Of a stretch of 64,000 nt of DNA, positions 57,821-64,000 are shown one piece after another. This DNA comes from Chitinophagaceae bacterium (GTDB lineage: Bacteria > Bacteroidota > Bacteroidia > Chitinophagales > Chitinophagaceae): positions 1,302,001 to 1,366,000 of the forward strand of contig JADJLJ010000001.1 in assembly GCA_016710165.1 (NCBI GenBank). The letters are read 5' to 3'. A program made the position numbers and the translations under genes. Under the pieces are notes generated by a model. It saw only the letters and a list, made by a program, of their open reading frames with translations, was not told the origin of the DNA and made no database searches. The first letter of the stretch is position 1; each line of letters starts with the position of its first letter.

Positions 57821-58753
57821 ATGAAAATCCTGGAAGTTCAAAACCTTAAAAAATACTTTGCCACGCAAAAAGCGGTTGACGGCATCAGCCTGCAGATCGA
57901 GCAGGGCAGCATTTTTGGGTTGCTGGGCCCCAACGGCGCCGGTAAGACCACGTTAATAAGAATGATCACGGGTATCTTCTACCCGGATTCGGGCGAGATC
58001 TTCCTGAAAGGGAAAAAATTCGACCCCGAGAACGATGCAAAGTACATTGGCTATATGCCGGAGGAAAGAGGACTGTATAAAAAAATGAAGATCGGTGAGC
58101 AGGCCCTTTATCTTGCCCAACTGAAAGGATTAAGCCGCCACGATGCCATGCACAAGATCAAAGACTGGTTCAAACGGTTTGAAATGGACAGCTGGTGGAA
58201 CAAGAAAGTGGAAGACCTGAGCAAGGGCATGGGGCAAAAATTACAGTTCGTGATCACCGTGCTGCATGAACCCGACCTGATCATACTGGATGAGCCCTTC
58301 AGCGGCCTTGACCCGGTGAATGCCAACCTGATCAAAGACGAGATATACCGGCTGTCACAAAACGGCACCACCATCATCTTCAGTACCCACCGCATGGAAC
58401 AGGTGGAAGAGATATGCAAACACATTGTGCTGGTAAATAAGGGGAAGAAGATACTGGACGGAACGGTGAATGATGTAAAACACGAATTCAAGGAAAACCT
58501 GTTTGGCATTCAGCTTGAAGCCATCCCGGATACCATTGACAGCCCGGCGCTTGAAATGATCAACGCCACCGGCAAAGAACTCCTTGTACGGATACGGGAG
58601 GGGTACAAGCCGAATGATGTGTTGAGTTATTTCATTGACCGGGGAAGCAGCGTGGTTTCCTTCAGGGAAATGCTGCCTTCGCTGAATGATATTTTTATTA
58701 AACTGGTGGAAGGGACACCGACTGCCAGGCAATTTGAAAAAATAACCGCCTGA
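57821..58753 (+). CDS. ABC transporter ATP-binding protein (Nat-type)
   Basis: 310 residues. ABC motifs: Walker A GPNGAGKTT, signature LSKGMGQKLQF, Walker B LIILDEPFSGLDP, H-loop STHRMEQ. A C-terminal domain of about 80 residues follows, as in DUF4162-type subunits. It lies 12 bases after the flavoprotein gene and 22 before the permease gene. With the permease it would form an export-type ABC2 transporter. Confidence 0.92.
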   Translation: MKILEVQNLKKYFATQKAVDGISLQIEQGSIFGLLGPNGAGKTTLIRMITGIFYPDSGEIFLKGKKFDPENDAKYIGYMPEERGLYKKMKIGEQALYLAQLKGLSRHDAMHKIKDWFKRFEMDSWWNKKVEDLSKGMGQKLQFVITVLHEPDLIILDEPFSGLDPVNANLIKDEIYRLSQNGTTIIFSTHRMEQVEEICKHIVLVNKGKKILDGTVNDVKHEFKENLFGIQLEAIPDTIDSPALEMINATGKELLVRIREGYKPNDVLSYFIDRGSSVVSFREMLPSLNDIFIKLVEGTPTARQFEKITA

Positions 58754-58775
58754 TCAACCGGCAAAATTTAAAGAA

Positions 58776-60050
58776 ATGAAAAAGATCTTATTAATTATAC
58801 AACGTGAATTCCTTACCCGGGTACGGAAGAAGACCTTCATCATCGGCACCATTCTTTTTCCGCTGCTTTACCTGGGGCTGATATTCGGCACCGGCTATAT
58901 TGCAGAGAAATCCAGGGATGACCTGAAAATAGCGGTCATTGACCGATCGGGACTTTTTACCGAGAACCTGGTAGCAACGGTCAACCGGGAAGATTCAAGC
59001 AATGCCATAAAACTGATCACGTCAAATTCTGAAAGGTTTAAGACGGCCTTCGACTCACTCGGCTACGACGGGTATATTGAGATACCGGAAAGTTTCAGTT
59101 GGCAGCATGGCACCGACAGCCTGGTGATAAACACAAAAAAATCTTTTGGCATCGGCGCTGCCAACCCGGTTGAAAGAAAAATAAACCAGGTATGGAACCG
59201 GATCAAGCACGACAGCCTCGGAATTGATTCTGCCAAGGATAAGATACTGAACAAAACACTTGCGTTACGGTTTCATAATGAAAAGAACAAGAATGCCAAT
59301 GAAAAGACCGCAACGGTCATCGGGTATGTGTGTGGTCTTTTAATGTACCTGATCCTGCTGCTGTATGGCTCACAGGTGATGATGGGGGTAACAGAAGAAA
59401 AGACCAGCCGCATCGCCGAAGTGGTGGTATCTTCCGTAAAACCATTTCAGCTGATGATCGGGAAGATCGTGGGGATCGGTATGGTGGCCCTTACCCAGTT
59501 CCTGATCTGGGTGGCCTGTATCTTTATCATTTACAATGTGAGCAAGACCACCGGGAATGCCGGAGGCAATGTTTCAGGAATGGTGGGTGCGATACAGGAA
59601 GTGTTTACCAGTGTTAATATGCCCCTGGTGGTTGGCTGTTTTATTTTCTACCTGCTGGCAGGTTTCTTTTTCTACTCTTCGCTGTATGCGGCCATTGGCA
59701 GCGCCATTAATGAAGATATGAGAGAAGCGCAGTCGCTTAGTTTCCCCATCACCATGCTGGTCATCTTTTCCATAGCGCTGATGACACCGGCCATTTCAAA
59801 TCCCGGCAGTTCACTGGCGGTGTGGGCAAGCATCATCCCCTTCAGTTCTCCCATTGTGATGATGGCCCGTATCCCGTTTGGAGTGCCTGTTACCGTGCCC
59901 TGGTGGCAATTGGGCCTTTCCATGGTTTTATTGATCGCCGGATTCATGTTCACCACCTGGTTTGCTGCAAGGATATACCGAACCGGTATATTGATGTACG
60001 GTAAAAAGCCAAGCTGGAAAGAGATGATGAAATGGGCATTCAGAAAATGA
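58776..60050 (+). CDS. ABC2-type transporter permease (NatB-like)
   Basis: 424 residues. A membrane helix near residues 18-42, a large extracytoplasmic loop (about 45-180) and five or more helices between 180 and 410 (YVCGLLMYLILLLYGSQVMM, LTQFLIWVACIFIIYNV, SLSFPITMLVIFSIALM). EEKTSRIAEVVVSSVKPFQLM is the conserved ABC2 segment. Substrate unknown; related systems export sodium or peptides. Confidence 0.9.
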   Translation: MKKILLIIQREFLTRVRKKTFIIGTILFPLLYLGLIFGTGYIAEKSRDDLKIAVIDRSGLFTENLVATVNREDSSNAIKLITSNSERFKTAFDSLGYDGYIEIPESFSWQHGTDSLVINTKKSFGIGAANPVERKINQVWNRIKHDSLGIDSAKDKILNKTLALRFHNEKNKNANEKTATVIGYVCGLLMYLILLLYGSQVMMGVTEEKTSRIAEVVVSSVKPFQLMIGKIVGIGMVALTQFLIWVACIFIIYNVSKTTGNAGGNVSGMVGAIQEVFTSVNMPLVVGCFIFYLLAGFFFYSSLYAAIGSAINEDMREAQSLSFPITMLVIFSIALMTPAISNPGSSLAVWASIIPFSSPIVMMARIPFGVPVTVPWWQLGLSMVLLIAGFMFTTWFAARIYRTGILMYGKKPSWKEMMKWAFRK

Positions 60051-60057
60051 TACCAAT

Positions 60058-60096
60058 AAAAAAAATGTCCCGCCAGAGAAGCGGGACATTTTTTTT
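60058..60096. terminator. Bidirectional terminator between convergent operons
   Basis: AATGTCCCGC / GCGGGACATT stem with a seven-base loop, flanked by A-tracts and T-tracts on both sides. It serves the permease gene (+) and the Wzz-like gene (-). Confidence 0.9.
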
Positions 60097-60100
60097 ATTC

Positions 60101-61153
60101 TTATTTCAGTGGTTCTGACTGGGGCTTCATAAGCGGCTCTTTCGGTTTAGATGCTTTTTCAATGGCCCGGTTCAGTTCATCACCCAGGTACTGGTTGATG
60201 ATCTTCCAGCTTACAGCCAGCATACCAAGGATGCTTCCAAGTATCAGGCCGATCAGTGTATAAATGAATTTTGATTTTTTAACCGGTTCATAGGGAGGCT
60301 CGGGTTTGTCAAGCGCTTCAATGATGGGCGTTTCTTTTTGCAGGCGGTATGCAGCCGATTCCCGGTTATTCACTGCAAAATAATACTGCGACTGAACGGT
60401 TGCCTTATCCTGTGCCAGGTTCACTTTGGGAATGCTGTAGCGCTGCAATCCATCATTGGTAAAGAACGTGCTTTCGTCCAGGGCAATGGCCCTTTTGTCA
60501 AGTGCGTTCAGCACATTCAGCAGGGAGTCGGCCTTTTTAATGGAGAATTCATAATCGATCTGTGCCTTTTTCTTTTTCAGTTCAATGTAAAAAAGCGAAA
60601 GCTTATCAATATAGATATAACTGATCTCCCGCACCAGTTTCTGATTGCTGTTCGTAAAAAAAAGTTCCAGGATGCCGTTCTTGTTGATCTTGGCCGAGAA
60701 TGAGATCTTCAGCAGGTTGCTGGCCACGTTCACCTGTGCCAGGCTGTCGAGGGGGGTATCGATCTTTTCATTCTGCATGAACCCGGTGTACCTGTTATTC
60801 TCTTCGATCAGCAATTCCGAAATGGTCTTATTTTTCATCGAAGGGATCCTTTCCATGGCTACGGCTTCCCGGGTACGGCGGCTGTTTGCCAGTTCAACAA
60901 TATTGATGGATGCATCTTCGGTGAAGGATTTGGGCGCATCGGTAAGCCCCAGCAGGTTACTGATGGCTGATCCGGTGCTGCTGGTATTGGAAGCGCTCAA
61001 CGGGAATACGGTTGCCTTGGATGACCATTGCACAACGCTCTGTCTTGCCATGTAAAAAAACAACCCGCCAAAAAGCAAAGCGATCACAGCGATCAGCCAG
61101 CTGAATTTTTTCAGTCTTTTTACCAGTTGCTTTAAAAGTTCAATATTGTTCAT
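60101..61153 (-). CDS. Wzz-like polysaccharide chain-length/co-polymerase protein
   Basis: 350 residues. TM1 at about 18-37 (FSWLIAVIALLFGGLFFY), a periplasmic part with predicted coiled coil (about 160-230), TM2 at about 290-315 (FIYTLIGLILGSILGMLAV) and a Pro/Lys-rich cytoplasmic tail. There is no fused tyrosine kinase. It is directly downstream of the Wza-like gene (26-base gap), so it acts in the same export system for exopolysaccharide or O-antigen. Confidence 0.82.
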   Translation of the reverse strand: MNNIELLKQLVKRLKKFSWLIAVIALLFGGLFFYMARQSVVQWSSKATVFPLSASNTSSTGSAISNLLGLTDAPKSFTEDASINIVELANSRRTREAVAMERIPSMKNKTISELLIEENNRYTGFMQNEKIDTPLDSLAQVNVASNLLKISFSAKINKNGILELFFTNSNQKLVREISYIYIDKLSLFYIELKKKKAQIDYEFSIKKADSLLNVLNALDKRAIALDESTFFTNDGLQRYSIPKVNLAQDKATVQSQYYFAVNNRESAAYRLQKETPIIEALDKPEPPYEPVKKSKFIYTLIGLILGSILGMLAVSWKIINQYLGDELNRAIEKASKPKEPLMKPQSEPLK

Positions 61154-61179
61154 TAAGAAGCTTTATTTTATCTAATAAT

Positions 61180-63600
61180 TTACTGGATCAGTTTAACAAT
61201 CAAAGCGGCTGTTACTATGGGAATACTGGATATGATCACCTGCGTGACAATGTCGGTTACCTGTGCACCTTCGGGCCGCAACGGCACCGTTACAGTGGAA
61301 CCTTCTTTTACCCTGGGATAAAAATGCATAAAGAAAATACTGGTCGTCCGCTTGCTCTTGCCATTGGCGTAGGTGACAAAGATCCGCTTCTTCCAGGGCC
61401 GTATGCCATAGCCGCCGGCTTTGTCAATATAATAGCCCACGTTGGTATGTTCTTTATCGTACGTTAATTTAAGTGGCGACTGTACAATGCCCTTCACGTT
61501 TACAAAAGGGTTTATCTCCGGGATAAAGATCACGTCCCCTTCCTGCAGAATGATGTCGTACTTTGAATTCTTGTATTTCATGGCCCGGTACAAATCTATG
61601 CTCACCGGTTCCTTCGCCACTTCACCAAGGCTCTTCATGGATGAATCCAGCGTAATGCTTCCTATGGAATCGGTCAGGGAGGCCACTTTGTTGGTCACAT
61701 TATCCCGGTAGTACTGTGTTTTCTTCCTGTACAGGATCGCACCGCTCAGGTCGGCATTCTCTTTTATCCCTCCTGCCCGTTCAATATAGGAGGAAAGCCT
61801 TTCGTATTTGCTCAGCCTTGGATAGGGACCCGAATACTGAACCAACCCGTTTATCTGCACCAGTTGCTGCAATTCAAATGTCGGGTTCTTCCGTACATAT
61901 ATCTGGTCGTATGGGCGCAATAATATTTCCCTGGACACACTGTCCAGTTCAAGATTGGGTGATACTTTAATCGTTTTGAGCACGGTACGGGTTGGCTGTT
62001 GCATTCCTTTTGCTGAGTCCAGGTCAACCACACTGGATATCTCAATACGCCCATATTCAGCAGATTGTTTCAAACCACCGCAGAGATAAAGCAGGTCCTG
62101 CAGTGTCATGCCGCCGTATTTGTTTACCCTGCCCTCTTTTCTTACTTCGCCGAAGATCTCCACGTATTGTTTATCCGCAAACTGGTTGGAGTTAAAAAGA
62201 AGCACCTGGTCGTTGGCAAATAATTCTACGTTATAAATACTGGCCGTATCATTGGTGGTGATATCCGTTAAGTTCACTTCCACCTTACTGGCTTTGATAT
62301 TGGTACTGTCGCCGCCGCCCCGGAAAATATAGGCACGGGGAAGGAACGTATTCCGGGTAATGCCGCCAGCCCTGTTGATCAGGTCAAACAATTTATCGCC
62401 CTTACGTATCTCGTACTGGCCCGGATATGAGACCTCTCCTTTCATTTCCACCTTGTTTATCAATCCCGGATTAATGGAAACCACTTTTACGATATCCCCG
62501 TCATTAAGCGGGAAGTCCTGGTCCTTAAGAAGTGCACTGCTGGTCGGGTTTACGATGGCTGTTACATTCACATCCTTTATGATCTGCTTTTCCAGTTCGG
62601 TCCGGTAAACCTTCGCCCCGCTCGAAAAGGCATCGTTCTGCAGGCCGCCTGAATATTTAAGCAGGGATTTCAGACCTTCGTCTTTTTTAAGCTGGTAGAA
62701 CATCGGACGCTTGAACCGGCCCTCGGCCTTCACCCGCTTTTCCAGCGTTTGCATGATCACAAAATCATTATTCTCAAGATAGATGTGTTTCCCAAAATCG
62801 CCGGTGGTCAGGTACTTATATACATCCAGTACATCAATGACCCTTCCGTTCCGCTTGATCTGTATCTCACGAAGATTGGCCAGGTCTGTGGGCCCGCCGG
62901 CCAGCGAGATCACATTAAATGCATTGGTAAATGCAGAAACAGTGACAGGCCCCTGGTTCCTTACCTCACCCGCAACATTTATGGATATAGTACGTGGCTG
63001 CCCGAGTGATATGGAAATATTTGTTGACGGTGGAACAAACGATCTGAACCGTTGTGTGAGCAGGGAACGTACATTTTCAAATGTAAGACCCTGCAGGTAG
63101 ATCTTTCCGATGCTGGCGGGGAAAATGGAACCATCCCGGGCAACCGTATAATCCAGCGTGGCCTCCGCTCCATTCCACAAGGAAACAATGATCTGGTCAT
63201 ACACACCGATGGGATAATCCAGGGGCGGTGTTGACAATTCGGTAATGGAGGCAACCACACCGGAACGGAACAGGTTCATCCCATACGTATCCTCGGTAGG
63301 ATTCATCGATTGGGGCGTACTTTCTTTTACCAGGCTGTCCTTCTCAATTTTATCCTTAAGGGCTTTGTTCATTTCCTCTCCCGTCCTCTTGCTGCCGTCG
63401 GGGTTCTTATCTTTCAAAATATCATATAGCTGGGCAGGCGGCATCTGTGTTGGATTCGGCAATACCGGAACATCAGGATTATTGGGATCTTTGATCGGGT
63501 TTTGTGCCGATACCATTTTTACTGAACAAAAGAGAATCACAATAAAAACTGCGGCCGCTTTTTTAAAACCAAAATAAGTTTGCCCTGAGGTTAATAACAT
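61180..63600 (-). CDS. Wza-like polysaccharide export protein with multiple SLBB domains
   Basis: 806 residues with a signal peptide (FIVILFCSVKMVSAQ). The Poly_export domain is around 130-215 (YPIGVYDQIIVSLWNGAEAT), followed by several SLBB repeats (VNVAGEVRNQGPVTVS, VEMKGEVSYPGQYEIR, VEIFGEVRKEGRVNKYGGMT, VQINGLVQYSGPYPRL, VNVKGIVQSPLKLTY), and a C-terminal membrane-type segment (IISSIPIVTAALIVKLIQ). The protein is long for Wza because of the added SLBB domains. It forms the outer-membrane channel for polysaccharide. Confidence 0.92.
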   Translation of the reverse strand: MLLTSGQTYFGFKKAAAVFIVILFCSVKMVSAQNPIKDPNNPDVPVLPNPTQMPPAQLYDILKDKNPDGSKRTGEEMNKALKDKIEKDSLVKESTPQSMNPTEDTYGMNLFRSGVVASITELSTPPLDYPIGVYDQIIVSLWNGAEATLDYTVARDGSIFPASIGKIYLQGLTFENVRSLLTQRFRSFVPPSTNISISLGQPRTISINVAGEVRNQGPVTVSAFTNAFNVISLAGGPTDLANLREIQIKRNGRVIDVLDVYKYLTTGDFGKHIYLENNDFVIMQTLEKRVKAEGRFKRPMFYQLKKDEGLKSLLKYSGGLQNDAFSSGAKVYRTELEKQIIKDVNVTAIVNPTSSALLKDQDFPLNDGDIVKVVSINPGLINKVEMKGEVSYPGQYEIRKGDKLFDLINRAGGITRNTFLPRAYIFRGGGDSTNIKASKVEVNLTDITTNDTASIYNVELFANDQVLLFNSNQFADKQYVEIFGEVRKEGRVNKYGGMTLQDLLYLCGGLKQSAEYGRIEISSVVDLDSAKGMQQPTRTVLKTIKVSPNLELDSVSREILLRPYDQIYVRKNPTFELQQLVQINGLVQYSGPYPRLSKYERLSSYIERAGGIKENADLSGAILYRKKTQYYRDNVTNKVASLTDSIGSITLDSSMKSLGEVAKEPVSIDLYRAMKYKNSKYDIILQEGDVIFIPEINPFVNVKGIVQSPLKLTYDKEHTNVGYYIDKAGGYGIRPWKKRIFVTYANGKSKRTTSIFFMHFYPRVKEGSTVTVPLRPEGAQVTDIVTQVIISSIPIVTAALIVKLIQ

Positions 63601-63654
63601 TTTTTGGGGGGTTGAGATTACAAATTTTTAAATAATGCGCAAATATAATATTCT

Positions 63655-64000
63655 TTATTTAAGCGGCTGCTTCAGCGATGCTTCAAACTCATTCCATATC
63701 TCTTTCACGATCTCTGCTGCCGGTTTGATCTTTCTGATGAGGGCACTTACCTGTCCTATTTCCAGTTCTCCTTCATTCATATCGCCTTCAAACATCCCTT
63801 TTTTTGCCCGGCCCCTGCCCAACAGTTTTTTCAGTTCATCCGGTGAAGCACATCGTTGTTCCGCTTCCTGCACCTGCGAATAAAAATCATTCTTCAGGAG
63901 CCTTACCGGCGTTAATTGTTTTAATGTTAATTGGGTATCGCCTTCCGAAGAAGTAATGATCCTGTTCTTGAAATTGTCGTGCGATGATGCTTCGGGACTT
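63655..64000 (-). CDS. Nitronate monooxygenase-like flavoprotein, C-terminal part (runs off the window)
   Basis: About 114 residues are visible, with the stop at 63655-63657. The frame continues to the right edge (ASSHDNFKNRIITSSEGDT, LKQLTPVRLLKN). The C-terminal pattern GMFEGDMNEGELEIGQVSAL followed by KIKPAAEIVKEI is typical of the nitronate monooxygenase/2-nitropropane dioxygenase family (FMN barrel). The catalytic part lies outside the window. Confidence 0.8.
   Translation of the reverse strand, partial: SPEASSHDNFKNRIITSSEGDTQLTLKQLTPVRLLKNDFYSQVQEAEQRCASPDELKKLLGRGRAKKGMFEGDMNEGELEIGQVSALIRKIKPAAEIVKEIWNEFEASLKQPLK

Overview
The window looks like a chromosomal segment of a member of the Bacteroidota, most likely family Chitinophagaceae. 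The evidence is the gene content (a LytTR regulator paired with a two-component-propeller/LytS-type kinase, a SusC-like plug domain, DUF3127, a free-standing SecA-like fragment), promoters of the TTTG-N20-TAnnTTTG type, frequent TTG starts without Shine-Dalgarno sequences, and abundant short palindromic repeats. This assignment is inference from sequence character, not from a search.

Layout. 1-4.3 kb: the end of a PH/GRAM-like gene, then a sensor kinase/LytTR response regulator pair. 4.5-9.7 kb: malic enzyme (maeB), an Mla-type lipid ABC permease and ATPase, and sucD. 10.1-16.4 kb: a very large alpha-2-macroglobulin-like lipoprotein-type gene with an embedded TonB-plug module. 16.5-20.6 kb: aspS, rarA and two small membrane proteins. 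20.8-25.8 kb: a cell-surface glycan-type cluster (methyltransferase, two head-to-head glycosyltransferase paralogues, MsbA-like exporter). 25.9-29.8 kb: secreted hydrolase, putative L,D-transpeptidase, acetyltransferase and an outer-membrane barrel. 30-33.5 kb: uvrA and a small SecA-like protein, divergently transcribed. 33.6-36.5 kb: promoter, SAM-I riboswitch with terminator, a trans-sulfuration enzyme and homoserine dehydrogenase. 36.7-40.4 kb: a TRIC/UPF0126 channel, a CBS protein, a vanadium-haloperoxidase-like lipoprotein and a barrel protein. 40.5-50.5 kb (minus strand): one complete reductive pyrimidine catabolic operon (mmsA, aminotransferase, NCS1 permease, dihydropyrimidinase, beta-ureidopropionase, preT, preA), interrupted by a four-helix-bundle gene framed by inverted repeats. 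50.6-52.1 kb: tRNA-Pro and tRNA-Ser bracketing two tandem arrays built from degenerate tRNA pieces. 52.3-55.6 kb: dnaA and a split, overlapping 5'-nucleotidase pair. 55.7-64 kb: DUF3127, a COG2509 flavoprotein, a Nat-type ABC exporter, Wzz- and Wza-like exopolysaccharide export genes and the end of a nitronate-monooxygenase-like gene.

Two themes cut across the window. First, eight otherwise intact genes are each broken by a net single-base shift, mostly at homopolymers, and one start region is a run of G, A and C tracts. This fits uncorrected long-read consensus better than real pseudogenes, so I annotate them as single genes. Second, several families of short palindromes occur between genes, directly at predicted transcription starts and, in frame, inside genes. 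The two tRNA-derived tandem arrays and the hairpin-framed four-helix-bundle gene are the least explained parts of the window.
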